DNA of 64,000 nucleotides from Alkalicella caledoniensis (GTDB lineage: Bacteria > Bacillota > Proteinivoracia > Proteinivoracales > Proteinivoracaceae): contig NZ_CP058559.1 in NCBI RefSeq assembly GCF_014467015.1, positions 1-64,000 of the forward strand, written 5' to 3'. The position numbers were made by a program, and so were the translations under genes. The notes under the pieces were generated by a model. That model saw only the letters and a program-made list of their open reading frames with translations. It was not told the origin of the DNA and did no database searches. This document shows, piece by piece, positions 25,396 to 33,800 of the stretch (position 1 is its first letter; each line of letters starts with the position of its first letter).

Positions 25396-26259
25396 TTAAT
25401 CCCTACAGTTATCAGACCTTCTCTCTTCTTCAGGACATTCGCCACGACGTGCCACATCTATGACATCTAGATAGTCCTGTATCATATTTCTACTTACATT
25501 CATTTCCCGTAGATATGAGTCTGCCAGTGCTACCTTTAATTTCAGAAGCATTTCTTTATCTTTAATATCATTGGGTACGGGGGTGTACTCCACTAAAAAA
25601 ACAGTTCTCGCAACATCAAACAAATAAACTCCTCGACATATGTTCATAAAGTCTAATATTGCAGGTTTGCCATTGGAAATCATAATATTACCTGGGTGAA
25701 AGTCTCCATGACAAAGAACATCTCCCTCTGGTAAAGCATTTAGCTTCTGTAATATTTTCTCTAGTTTGACAGGGTCAACATTTCGAGCTCTTAAAATATC
25801 ATGCTTTAATAACCCTTTATAATCGGGAACTTTATCAACGGAATTATCTAGAATTTCCTTATGCAATTTGGCCATCAGTGAAGCACATTCTTCCACATTA
25901 CCTGTTCTCATAACCCACTCTACCAATGAGTATCCTTGAACCATATCATAAATGATGCCCATTTGACCCTCAACTTTAATCATCTCATATGCTTGTGGTT
26001 TTAAAAATCCCATTTTCTCTATCATCTTTGCATTAGAAAATTCTCTTTCCACCGCATCTTTTGGATAGCCTTTGTTAAAAAGTTTTAGGACTTTTTCATT
26101 AGACAACTTATACACAGTTGCCGTATTACCAATACCAAGTACTTTTCCATCTACCAATGTACACACCAACCCCTCTTTGGAATACAACTTTTCCATCTGT
26201 TCTAAGTATACTTTATTCCACGCCTGACTGAAAATTCCCTTTAATAACTGCAAAAGCAC
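25396..26259 (-). CDS. Aminoglycoside phosphotransferase/choline kinase-like protein
   Basis: 287 residues with a protein-kinase-like fold. GIGNTATVYKL is the glycine-loop equivalent, EKVLKLF holds the ATP-binding Lys, HGDFHPGN (His184, Asp186, Asn191) is the Brenner catalytic motif and ILDF (Asp203) the magnesium site. The family includes aminoglycoside, choline and fructosamine kinases; the substrate cannot be told from the sequence. The gene ends in an odd charged tail (RRGECPEEERRSDN). A weak GTG start is used, and a Met at 26196 is an alternative. Confidence 0.8.
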   Translation of the reverse strand: MLLQLLKGIFSQAWNKVYLEQMEKLYSKEGLVCTLVDGKVLGIGNTATVYKLSNEKVLKLFNKGYPKDAVEREFSNAKMIEKMGFLKPQAYEMIKVEGQMGIIYDMVQGYSLVEWVMRTGNVEECASLMAKLHKEILDNSVDKVPDYKGLLKHDILRARNVDPVKLEKILQKLNALPEGDVLCHGDFHPGNIMISNGKPAILDFMNICRGVYLFDVARTVFLVEYTPVPNDIKDKEMLLKLKVALADSYLREMNVSRNMIQDYLDVIDVARRGECPEEERRSDNCRD

Positions 26260-26424
26260 TCTTAAAAGGTCCGTATGGATAAAATATTAAGGTAATTATA
26301 TCCCCCCATACAACAAAACACACACACATCCCTAGCTACTAAGCCCATGTCTCAGCTTACTAATTTGGATGAATTGTGGTTTAAACCTCTTAATGAACTC
26401 TAGTTTACCTGAAGGTGGATGGGG

Positions 26425-26630
26425 TCAGTACTGCAATAGTGCAATATTCATCTTTGATAAATAGTCTTTCTTACTCTGAGCGAAAAGAGCTTCTTTAATA
26501 TTAGCACCAATACTAGTTCCTGAACGCAATATCTGTTTAGATAAAACATACTCTCTTTTAGATTCTAAAGAAACTGATATAGCTTGATAGCTTTTACGGC
26601 AAAATTAAAAGCCTTATCATACCTATACTC
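26425..26630 (-). pseudogene. Four-helix-bundle (IVS-type) protein remnant
   Basis: The minus strand reads YDKAFNFAVK, then after a one-base loss in an A-run (near 26603) SYQAISVSLESKREYVLSKQ, ILRSGTSIGANIKEALFAQS and KKDYLSKMNIALLQY before TGA. This is the family of small four-helix-bundle proteins related to the 23S rRNA intervening-sequence product. The start codon is lost, the frame is broken and the normal C-terminal helix after MNIAL is missing: the gene ends exactly in the repeat sequence that codes for ALLQ. Confidence 0.6.
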
Positions 26631-26652
26631 TTAACCAAAGAACCTACCTCCA

Positions 26653-26687
26653 ATTTATTATTTATTATTTATTATTTATTATTTAAT
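26653..26687. repeat. Heptanucleotide tandem repeat
   Basis: ATTTATT repeated five times (last copy ATTTAAT), upstream of the four-helix-bundle remnant. No function assigned. Confidence 0.8.
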
Positions 26688-26744
26688 GTAGAGCAGTCTT
26701 TCTGATTCGAAGGCAGCTTTTAGTAACCTGACCCCATCCTGCAT

Positions 26745-27203
26745 CTATTTTATGCTAGCATATTCCGTAACTAAATCAGTGAATAGGACACCGTCTAAAT
26801 GATCTATCTCATGGCAAAAACATTTTGCCATATCCCCTTTTCCCTCCAATATGATTTCTTGACCATATTCATTTAATGCACGGATTTTAACTTTAGCAGG
26901 CCTTTTTAATTTTCCATAAATATTTGGCATGCTCAAACATCCTTCAATTACCTCCTGAACTCCTTCGGCTCTTATAATCTCAGGATTGACAAGCTTTATA
27001 AGCCCCTCTCCCATATCAATTACAACCAAGCGCTTTAGTATCCCTACTTGAACTGCTGCTAACCCGCCACCATTTTCTGTGTCGTACATCGTGTCTGCCA
27101 TATCGTCTAATATTTTCCTTATTCTATCATCCACTACATCCACTGGTTTGCTTTTTTTCCTAAGGATTTTATCACCAAAGGGTCTAATTTGTCTTATGCC
27201 CAT
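26745..27203 (-). CDS. def: Peptide deformylase
   Basis: 152 residues with all three motifs: GGGLAAVQ (45-52), EGCLSMP (Cys89) and HEIDH (131-135). The enzyme removes the formyl group from new N-termini; Cys89 and both His bind the metal. The first Gly of the usual GxGLAAxQ motif is kept. The start ATG abuts the stop of the XRE regulator gene, so the two form an operon read from the promoter at 27476-27504. An insertion element begins just after its stop codon. Confidence 0.93.
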   Translation of the reverse strand: MGIRQIRPFGDKILRKKSKPVDVVDDRIRKILDDMADTMYDTENGGGLAAVQVGILKRLVVIDMGEGLIKLVNPEIIRAEGVQEVIEGCLSMPNIYGKLKRPAKVKIRALNEYGQEIILEGKGDMAKCFCHEIDHLDGVLFTDLVTEYASIK

Positions 27204-27440
27204 TTAAACCACACCTCTGCTTTGCTGAGCCCTGGATTTTCTCTGGCTTTCCTCAAAAAGAAATATCTCTTCAATGGAACATTGGAATACTTTGCTGATG
27301 TCAAAGGCCATCCATATGGAAGGTTCATATTTCTCTGTTTCAATGGCATTAATCGCTTGCCTCGAAACACCGATAAGCTCACCTAATTGCTCTTGAGTAA
27401 GTCCATGGCTTTCCCTTAGTTCCTTTAACCTGTTTTTCAT
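27204..27440 (-). CDS. XRE-family transcriptional regulator, short (YozG-like)
   Basis: 78 residues. An N-terminal helix-turn-helix (LTQEQLGELIGVSRQAINAIE) is followed by EPSIWMAFDISKVFQCSIEEIFLFE, typical of the small Cro/CI-like regulators that often neighbour membrane protein genes. AGGAGG precedes the ATG. It is directly followed by the peptide deformylase gene without a gap. A consensus promoter lies upstream; the repressor may control its own operon there. Confidence 0.9.
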   Translation of the reverse strand: MKNRLKELRESHGLTQEQLGELIGVSRQAINAIETEKYEPSIWMAFDISKVFQCSIEEIFLFEESQRKSRAQQSRGVV

Positions 27441-27475
27441 ATCTCATCCTCCTGTAATGTTGACCTTACACCTAA

Positions 27476-27504
27476 AACATATCATCATTGGTTTATCGTG
27501 TCAA
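27476..27504 (-). promoter_or_regulatory. Sigma-A-type promoter of the XRE-def operon
   Basis: TTGACA, 17 bases, TATGTT on the minus strand, followed about 36 bases later by the XRE start. The flanks carry GGTTGAC and GGTCAAC, an inverted pair that could be the regulator's operator. Confidence 0.65.
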
Positions 27505-27532
27505 GTCAACCTTACTAACTTCTAAGTCTATG

Positions 27533-27727
27533 TTACGTCATACCCATTATCCTTTGAGATGTTATATGCATTGATTGGTACAAAGAAGAACTCGTCTTCT
27601 GGGAAGCCATCTGGTAAAACATTAAACTGCTTCTAGCATGGAGGGTTTTGCAGAGGTCACTATCCTTTTTACAAATAAAAATAGAAATAAGTTCTTGAGC
27701 TTTATGCTCATCACTCATTTCTATCAA
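27533..27727 (-). pseudogene. Truncated partner gene of the small MATSSFDKKF protein (GNAT-like remnant)
   Basis: The first 40 residues (EMSDEHKAQELISIFICKKD, then a DLCKTLH segment and MFYQMAS) look like the start of the small acetyltransferase-like proteins usually encoded after MATSSFDKKF-type genes. The rest of the frame does not fit; the end in another frame reads LPDGFPEDEFFFVPINAYN, apparently from a different gene. The normal GNAT core is absent. I read it as a deletion remnant joining two genes. Confidence 0.4.
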
Positions 27728-27732
27728 CTTTT

Positions 27733-27906
27733 TTAGCGAGATAATATTCTTTTTAATTTTTTCTCACCTCGCGACTCTTGTTCTCGTGAAACTAATCCTC
27801 TCTCTATTTTAACACTCTTTGGAGGAGTATTAGCTATTTTCAGAAAAGAGTCAACAGCTTTCTTAGTATCTAGCACAAATTTTTTATCAAAAGATGATGT
27901 TGCCAT
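27733..27906 (-). CDS. Small conserved protein, possible antitoxin-like
   Basis: 57 residues starting MATSSFDKKFVLDTKKAVDS, with GGAGGAG before the ATG; the longer frame to 27987 has no ribosome site. Proteins of this type are found throughout Firmicutes in front of a GNAT-like or similar gene and have been treated as putative antitoxins, but this is inference. The partner downstream (27533-27727) is broken. Confidence 0.6.
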   Translation of the reverse strand: MATSSFDKKFVLDTKKAVDSFLKIANTPPKSVKIERGLVSREQESRGEKKLKRILSR

Positions 27907-27953
27907 TTTTTCTCCTCCTTCCAGTAATTTAAACTTTATCTTTGTAAGTAAAT

Positions 27954-28148
27954 TTATATCAAAACTACAATAGGATTGTCGATACAAAATCTACCATTAT
28001 AGCATTCCCGCTCTTCATCATATGTCTTTCCGCCTTCCATGTACTCTGTCCATCTTTTCCTGCCAAGGGCGAGGATGCATGTAAATATATTCCAATTAGG
28101 TGCAGGAGTAGCTACATTATGTAAAGGTGTAGTGAAGAGCCATATGCC
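27954..28148 (-). pseudogene. Unrecognised coding remnant
   Basis: A frame without start codon reads PLHNVATPAPNWN, ILALGRKRWTEYMEGGK and YDEERECYNGRFCIDN before TAA. Composition looks coding, but the strand is opposite to a group II intron fragment that overlaps its upstream end, so it may be chance. Low confidence. Confidence 0.2.
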
Positions 28149-28207
28149 TTAATAGGGCCCGTGCGGTTCTGTGAGGGGTTGGAATCGCGAGGTTCCGCCT
28201 ACTCGAC
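28137..28207 (+). ncRNA. 3' end of a degraded group II intron (domains V and VI)
   Basis: GAGCCATATGCC... GTGCGGTTC (28137-28169) has the shape and length of domain V with the AGC catalytic triad. It is followed by a domain VI-like hairpin (GGAATCGCGAGGTTCC) and CTACTCGAC, a typical 3' intron end. No maturase gene is left upstream. This is a fragment and cannot splice. Confidence 0.5.
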
Positions 28208-28245
28208 CTGTCAGTTAGTGTCTGACAACATGCTCTCTTGTCAAA

Positions 28246-29121
28246 CTATGCTAAAGAGTCAAATAGTATCTCTGTCTCTAACTTATCCTCCAAATACCTT
28301 TTTTTGTACATCATATTCGCTACCTCAGCTATGTCCTTAATGAAGCCGTAGTTAAAAAAACCTCCAAATACTCCGCCTACCATTGGAATCCCTTTTAGTA
28401 ATGTTTTACGAGTGAGCCTTTTACCTACATTTTTCCCTACATTTCTTGCTGCAATAATTACAGCATATTTACCTCCAATTTCCTCTAACTTCATAAATGA
28501 GAACCTTTTTATGGCTATTCTGAGCATTTGCAACTCCGCCTGTATTGCAATTTTCCCACTAGTTTTTACTGCTGTTCCAAAAGATAGAAGCTTAATCATA
28601 TATAGTTTTTCTATAGGGTCTTCTGGGTCATAGCCATAAATTGCTGCTATCTGTTGCATTACTCTAAAAGTCAGAGTGAAGAATATCGGAATGTCAATTA
28701 TAGCCGCAGTAATATCACCTAGTCCCATTACAAATCCCTCAACTCCTCCAGCCACCTTGTTCTCAAACACAACGCCTCTAGCTAACTCATCCAATTTAGA
28801 AACATCGACTTTAACTAAGTCTTTTAAAGAAGAAACTCCGTCATTCTTAAATCTCTTAACAGCCTTATCTTTATCGTACGTATACTTAACCAAATCTTGA
28901 CCCGCGTCCATACAACCTACCAGCGCAGTTTGTGTAGCTTCAGTAACCTTACCAGATAATTTTCTCACATACTCAGGACTAGCCTTTGAAACTTTATCTA
29001 GAGAGTTTGAAATAAATTGGCCACTCTTTGCTAGTATTTTATTCTGATTTTTTTCAATATAATTCTTTTCCCATATCTTAACCTTTCTTAATTCTAGCAG
29101 TTCAGTACTACTTAACTTCAT
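28246..29121 (-). CDS. EcsC-family protein
   Basis: About 291 residues starting at the ATG at 29121, which follows GGGGGATAAG; the longer frame has no site. EVEGFVMGLGD-like (GVEGFVMGLGDITAAIIDIP) and FRVMQQIAAIYGYDPED are typical of EcsC domain proteins, followed by a glycine-rich hydrophobic segment (KGIPMVGGVFGGFFNYGF). EcsC in Bacillus is encoded with an ABC transporter affecting secretion, but stand-alone members such as this have no defined role. Probably membrane-associated. Confidence 0.85.
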   Translation of the reverse strand: MKLSSTELLELRKVKIWEKNYIEKNQNKILAKSGQFISNSLDKVSKASPEYVRKLSGKVTEATQTALVGCMDAGQDLVKYTYDKDKAVKRFKNDGVSSLKDLVKVDVSKLDELARGVVFENKVAGGVEGFVMGLGDITAAIIDIPIFFTLTFRVMQQIAAIYGYDPEDPIEKLYMIKLLSFGTAVKTSGKIAIQAELQMLRIAIKRFSFMKLEEIGGKYAVIIAARNVGKNVGKRLTRKTLLKGIPMVGGVFGGFFNYGFIKDIAEVANMMYKKRYLEDKLETEILFDSLA

Positions 29122-29345
29122 TAACTTATCCCCCTCAAAAATTAATAAGAAAAAATACAAAACTGGAACCATATAACTTATCTTTCCCTTCTGCTTAAAA
29201 CCTTAAATTTACAAGGTTTGAAAACTAGTAAATTTAATCTTGAACTTAGTATTGATTCACAATTAAAAGTGACCACTAATTAACGAGTAAAATTGCTCAT
29301 TAAGCATACACATCAAGAAATCTCTAAAAAATTTGACAAAGAGCC

Positions 29346-29417
29346 AAAAAAACACCACAACCCATCAAGGCTCAGTGGACTATATCTGCAGCTTACCAAT
29401 TTGGATGATTTGTTGTG
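29346..29417 (-). terminator. Terminator-like hairpin after the RAYT gene
   Basis: CACAA... TTGTG with further imperfect pairing (CATCAA with TTGGATG), followed on the minus strand by GGTGTTTTTTTGG. A 27-base segment of it (29389-29415) recurs with few changes at 26353-26379. The rest of 29122-29713 holds AT-rich DNA and a GC-rich CCCGGCACCGTCC patch at 29469 but no gene. Confidence 0.45.
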
Positions 29418-29713
29418 TATTTTATACACAATATTGTGAGAATATTTAATAACTTATTAATTTTGTTCCCGGCACCGTCCACCCTCTAGTTATAGCTAAT
29501 ACTACTAATTTATTCAATAATTATCATTTTTTACCACTCACGACTAATACTTATCACTCTATGGTTTAGCCTTATATGGCAGTTTTTTACACCCTTTATC
29601 ATCCGAAACACCACTCCGGGGGCTCAATGTAAAAGGTGACCATGTCGTAGATGCTATATTGACACAGTAATTAAGTGGCATTTAAACATAATTCAGTATT
29701 TAATGAAAAAGAG

Positions 29714-30433
29714 TCAGGACTGCAATAGTGCAATTCCATCCTCTGTCATTCTCTTCACTTCCTGCGAAACAGTACCTTCCCCTTTAATTCTAGCAATAAC
29801 TGATGGTGATATGTTCAGGATCTTCCCTAGTTCAATGTTAGTAATCTCAGCATATTTTGAACAAAGTATAACAATAGCTTTGCGAGCATTAACATGCTTC
29901 CTATTTTTACTTTTTTTGGTGATTTCATCTAAACTCATATTGGATATTACACTAACACACTTGATTATTTGCATAACACTGTATTTATTATTAGGAGAAT
30001 TAGTTTTCATCTCTTTGACTTCCTCTAATGTAGCATATAGCTCTTCTTCATCGAAAGTAAACTCTTTTATATCTAGCTTTCCCTGTTCTAAATTCATAAA
30101 ACGCTTATACTCTTTTAAGCCACGCTTAATAACTTTACCTAACATTTTTAGAACAAACTCTACCTCTACTACTGACTTTGTATTCACTTTAAGATAGTCT
30201 TGATGGCTACTCCACTTATAATTAAGACCTTCTTTCATCCATGCTTTAACAGGGTTTCTGTGTATGTACTTCACCAGTTGCAGCAAGTAGGAGTCTCCAT
30301 CAACCAGTGTTGCTTTATATCTCTGTTGGAAAACATGACCAGTCCTATCATGCTTAATATTATAATTTTGGGTAAAACTTTGTTGTATTCCTTGCATGAT
30401 TTTAGATAAAGCCATATCTCCAGTTTCTATAAG
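29714..30433 (-). pseudogene. C-terminal part of a RAYT/Y1 transposase gene split by IS21
   Basis: From the IS21 edge the frame reads LIETGDMALSKIMQGIQQSF, then HVFQQRYKATLVDGDSYLL and YIHRNPVKAWM, the core of the IS200-like Y1 domain found in REP-associated tyrosine transposases. A C-terminal extension with a helix-turn-helix-like part (LGKILNISPSVIARIKGEG) follows. The final residues IALLQS are encoded by the conserved GTGCAAT/CTGCAATAG repeat. The other part of the gene is at 32938-33133. Confidence 0.85.
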
Positions 30434-30592
30434 TGCGAATGTCAACGAATTTTTTTACCACTTGCTATTCAATTTGTTTACCACTAGTGATATCGAAAAA
30501 GTTTACCACCAGCATAGTTTTTGCTACTCAAAAAGTTTACCACAAAGTTGTTTAATAATAGGAAATACCCAACGAGTATTTCCTTAGTTTAA

Positions 30593-31345
30593 TTAACCCA
30601 AATCTTGTTCGGAGTTTTCACTGCGATATGATGTGCCATTCATGTTAAGTACGTGAGATCTAAATGTAAGTCTATCAACTAATGCAGCGACCATTGTTTC
30701 GTTTTCAAATAGGGTTGTCCACTCTGAAAACTTTAAGTTAGTAGAAACTATGACGCTCCTTTTTTCTGCTCGATCTGCAACAACTTTGAAAAGTAACTCT
30801 GATTGATGTCTATTAAACGTCAAATACGACATTTCGTCGATAATCAATAAATCTGTTTTAGCTAACTGTTTTTCAAACTTAAGTAGGCGTTTATACTCCA
30901 TGGCCTCAATTAGTTCATTAGATAAGTTAGCAGCAGTATAGAACTTAACATTTAATCCCTGCATACAGGCCTTTATTCCTAGAGCAATCGAGCAGTGAGT
31001 TTTTCCTCTTCCAGTGTTACCAATCATGACTATGTTTTGTCTCTTTCTAACAAAATCACATGTAGCAAGCTCGTGGAAACACGCCTCTGAAACATATTCG
31101 TATCTGTTTAAATTAAGTTCGTCGAATGTTTTTATGTAGGGGAACTTTGCGGCATTTATCTTCCTCTTTTGGCTGCTTTCCATTCTTGATAATGACTCCA
31201 TTTTTAGCAGTTCTATGAGAAAGTTCTCATAGCTTTTATTGTTATCTAACTGCCGTATTACATCGTCGTACCTGTTGAAAGAAGGTACTTTTAACTGCTT
31301 TGCGTAAAGCGCAATCGTCTCTGCATTTACATTTATTTTACTCAT
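30593..31345 (-). CDS. istB: IS21-family helper ATPase IstB
   Basis: 250 residues, DnaC-like AAA+ ATPase. Walker A is GNTGRGKTHCSIALG, Walker B LLIIDEMSYL, with the sensor region SVIVSTNLKFSEW after it. IstB stimulates IstA and chooses target DNA. The start overlaps the stop of istA by one base, so the pair is translationally coupled. Intact. Confidence 0.93.
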   Translation of the reverse strand: MSKINVNAETIALYAKQLKVPSFNRYDDVIRQLDNNKSYENFLIELLKMESLSRMESSQKRKINAAKFPYIKTFDELNLNRYEYVSEACFHELATCDFVRKRQNIVMIGNTGRGKTHCSIALGIKACMQGLNVKFYTAANLSNELIEAMEYKRLLKFEKQLAKTDLLIIDEMSYLTFNRHQSELLFKVVADRAEKRSVIVSTNLKFSEWTTLFENETMVAALVDRLTFRSHVLNMNGTSYRSENSEQDLG

Positions 31346-32823
31346 TAATGCACCACCATTCCATATTTTTTATCATATTGATTAAGATCTACTGGTTCTA
31401 CAGGGACCTCTTTACTCATTTTAATGGTTGGTACATTAACGGGTTTATTTAAATAAGTCCTTATCATATCTACGGAAGGTGCTGTGGTGCTAGGTATAGA
31501 CCTTTTTAAATCAAGGATATACTCTTCGCCATAGTCTAGACAGAGGCGTAAAAGTTTAACCATTTCCCTATTACCACCTGGCAGTTCTTTTCCCCATTTA
31601 AGAAGTTCGCTTGTTACATTCTGTTTAACAGGCTTTGCGTTAAATACAGATCTTGGCTTTTTCTCAATTAAGTCAATGTAGTGCTCTAGCTGATATTGAG
31701 TGTGCCCAGAGTGATATGCTCTACTGTGTGCAGCAATCTCAGTATTTTGGTATATCACTCGAATTGTATTTCCATAGCCCTTGACTGTTACTTCTTTTCT
31801 TAGATATTTAGTAGGCACTGAATAATAATTCTTTTCATAGCGTACCGTTGAATAATCATCTACGGTCGCTACGATTGATTTACTAGTATCAAAGCGGAAT
31901 GAGGGTATGGAACTAAGGTAAGGCAACTCTTCTGTATACATTGTTTTTACAGAATGAACTCGACCGGCTATATGGTGCTTTTCTCTATATTTCAAACAAT
32001 CATCCCAAAGTCTTTGGTTCAATTCTTCGATATTTGAAGTCCTAGGAATTGGGACTAGGAAGTTTCTCCTTGAATATCCCACTAAGTTTTCAACTAGCCC
32101 TTTTTCATTCCCTTTAGCAGGATTGCAAAAGTCAAGATTGAAGGCGTAGTGAGCGCTAAATGAGAGATATCGTTTCTGTGGTTTAGCATAAATTCCAAAG
32201 CCTTCTTTTACCGCCACCTTAGCATTATCAAAAATAAGGCGAACTGGGATACCACCGAAGAAGTCAAACATTCTTTGTTGAGCTTCCAAAAAAGATTCTT
32301 CGTTAGCTGATTTGAATACTTGGACGAAGATATCACAGCTGTAACAAAGCCTAGCACAAAAAGTGTATAGCTTAGTTTTTTCATTGCTAAGATATACAGT
32401 TGCTTCACCCCAATCTATCTGAACAGCTTCACCAGGCTCATAAGATAGGGGGACATTGCTTTGAGGAGGAACTTTTTGTTCTTCACGTAAAGCCTTAACA
32501 GCTTTCCGTATTGTAGACTCTCCACCAGTAAATCCTTTTTCCTTAACAAGACGATCATAAATCTTCTTAGCAGTGTGTTTTTGTTTCTTTACATTTTCTC
32601 TTTTATCCAAGTCAAAACATTCTAAGATAAAGGATTTAACCTCGTCAGTTACTATGTCCGGATCTCTTTCATATGACTTTCTGGACTCTGGGTGAGAAGA
32701 GCCGTCATAGTACTTTTTAACCGTTGGTCTTGAAATTCCTAATCTTTTTGCAATGGATCTTTGAGACTCTCCTCTAAGAGCACCCATTCTAATTTCTTTG
32801 TATATATCCACTTCTATTTTCAC
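31345..32823 (-). CDS. istA: IS21-family transposase IstA
   Basis: 492 residues. An N-terminal helix-turn-helix (ESQRSIAKRLGISRPTVKKY) is followed by the DDE core: Asp in VQIDWGEA (about 136), Asp in LIFDNAKVAV and Glu in NEKGLVENLVGYSRRN. A beta-rich C-terminal domain (YEKNYYSVPTKYL) follows. Intact and at family length, so the element may be mobile. Confidence 0.93.
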   Translation of the reverse strand: MKIEVDIYKEIRMGALRGESQRSIAKRLGISRPTVKKYYDGSSHPESRKSYERDPDIVTDEVKSFILECFDLDKRENVKKQKHTAKKIYDRLVKEKGFTGGESTIRKAVKALREEQKVPPQSNVPLSYEPGEAVQIDWGEATVYLSNEKTKLYTFCARLCYSCDIFVQVFKSANEESFLEAQQRMFDFFGGIPVRLIFDNAKVAVKEGFGIYAKPQKRYLSFSAHYAFNLDFCNPAKGNEKGLVENLVGYSRRNFLVPIPRTSNIEELNQRLWDDCLKYREKHHIAGRVHSVKTMYTEELPYLSSIPSFRFDTSKSIVATVDDYSTVRYEKNYYSVPTKYLRKEVTVKGYGNTIRVIYQNTEIAAHSRAYHSGHTQYQLEHYIDLIEKKPRSVFNAKPVKQNVTSELLKWGKELPGGNREMVKLLRLCLDYGEEYILDLKRSIPSTTAPSVDMIRTYLNKPVNVPTIKMSKEVPVEPVDLNQYDKKYGMVVH

Positions 32824-32937
32824 ACCCTCACCTCCCGCAAAATATATAGCTATATTTTACAGGATTATTTGATAGGTGGTAAACAAATTCAGTAGCGTTA
32901 GGTGCCCAAGTGGTATACTTTTATATTAGCATTTACA

Positions 32938-33133
32938 CTATAAGCATGTGTACATGGTTATCCATTATACAATAAGCATATATCTTAAAGTAATAACGTT
33001 CTTTATATTTTTCAATAAGGAATAGGTATAATTCCTTATCTTCATCGTCACGGAGATTAAACTCCCCGTTATTCCCTCTACACATAACGTGGTAAAATGC
33101 TCCTGGATACTCGATTCTAGGTTTCCTTGGCAT
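32938..33133 (-). pseudogene. N-terminal part of the RAYT/Y1 transposase gene
   Basis: Starts MPRKPRIEYPGAFYHVMCRG, the standard opening of REP-associated Y1 transposases, and ends at YCIMDNHVHMLI, which contains the HUH motif (HVH). The catalytic Tyr would be in the second part. The ATG at 33133 is preceded by GGGGGGTG. Confidence 0.85.
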
Positions 33134-33287
33134 AAGAGAACACCCCCCAAAATCTGAATAATTTCTCAATTACTAATTCTATATCTATAGAGTGATTTCC
33201 TTTATTACGACAAAAAAACCTATTGAATTAAAAAATATCCTCTTTGATGAGGATATAAAAATTTTCGATAAATTATCTATATAAATT

Positions 33288-33731
33288 TTACCTAAAACTA
33301 TCACATTTGTGGGAGAATTGCACAATTGCAGGCCTGACCCCAATTCTTCCAGCGCATCTTGCAGCGACTTTGTCTCTCCTGTCCTCTGCCCATGCATCAT
33401 CCAGCTTGCTTTGTGCTTTAGCAATATTCAACGGGCCTGATTTTTTATTGGGGATACTGTACTTCAATAATGTATTTCTAATCGGACCTTCAAAAATCGC
33501 TCTTGGACTGCAAGCATAAAAATCACTGGCGGGAGTGAAATCTTCATCAACCATCTTGCCAATTAATGATGTCAGTACAACTTCTCTAATCCCAAAGTCC
33601 TTAGATTCAAAAATCCCATCTAAGTCAGGCTTAAAGTTATCTTCCATAGTATACTCTCCATCGTTTGCCTTTTGAATGTAGCCTTCCATTAGTGTAACAA
33701 TCAACTCATTACGTTCTCCTGCTTTCATCAT
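33288..33731 (-). pseudogene. Restriction-endonuclease-like protein (SacI-type?) with its C-terminus replaced by a repeat
   Basis: About 147 residues from the ATG at 33731, after GGAGGGAGG. The sequence IREVVLTSLIGKMVDEDFTP, SPRAIFEGPIRNTLLKY and KKSGPLNIAKAQ recalls the N-terminal part of SacI-family restriction endonucleases, though I am not certain. At 33341 the natural sequence stops at the repeat GGGGTCAGGCCTGCAAT and the remaining residues (IGVRPAIVQFSH) are translated from that repeat. The partner gene is immediately upstream (33801). The catalytic part is missing. Confidence 0.4.
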
Positions 33732-33800
33732 GTTCCTCCCTCCGTTTCTGTAATTCTTTGTTCTAATGATCTTGTAATACTGTTCTAATCCTAAATACAT

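Larger units (their letters stand above)
26417..26739. mobile_element. 323-bp segment bounded by GGATGGGGTCAG inverted repeats, carrying a decayed four-helix-bundle gene
   Basis: GGATGGGGTCAG (26417-26428) and its exact complement (26728-26739) face each other. The left copy continues into CTGCAATAGTGCAAT, a sequence also found at the end of the RAYT transposase gene (29713-29735) and, in a variant, at 33315-33341. The right end lies six bases after the peptide deformylase stop. It looks like a non-autonomous relative of the RAYT element. Confidence 0.5.
30434..32937 (-). mobile_element. IS21-family insertion sequence, 2504 bp, with 7-bp target duplication
   Basis: CTATAAG is duplicated at 30427-30433 and 32938-32944. 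The ends start TG and match in the pattern TGnnAATGnnAA... TACCACT on both sides; internal GTTTACCAC repeats follow near the left end. Removal with one copy of the duplication rejoins the transposase host gene as HMLIETGD, the expected Y1 sequence. It carries istA and istB. Confidence 0.93.

Noticed and set aside
27994-28136. Maturase remnant before the group II intron fragment
   Set aside because: No reverse transcriptase motif could be found in any plus-strand frame.
29703-30197. Plus-strand frame of 164 residues
   Set aside because: Antisense of the RAYT gene, which has recognisable motifs on the minus strand.
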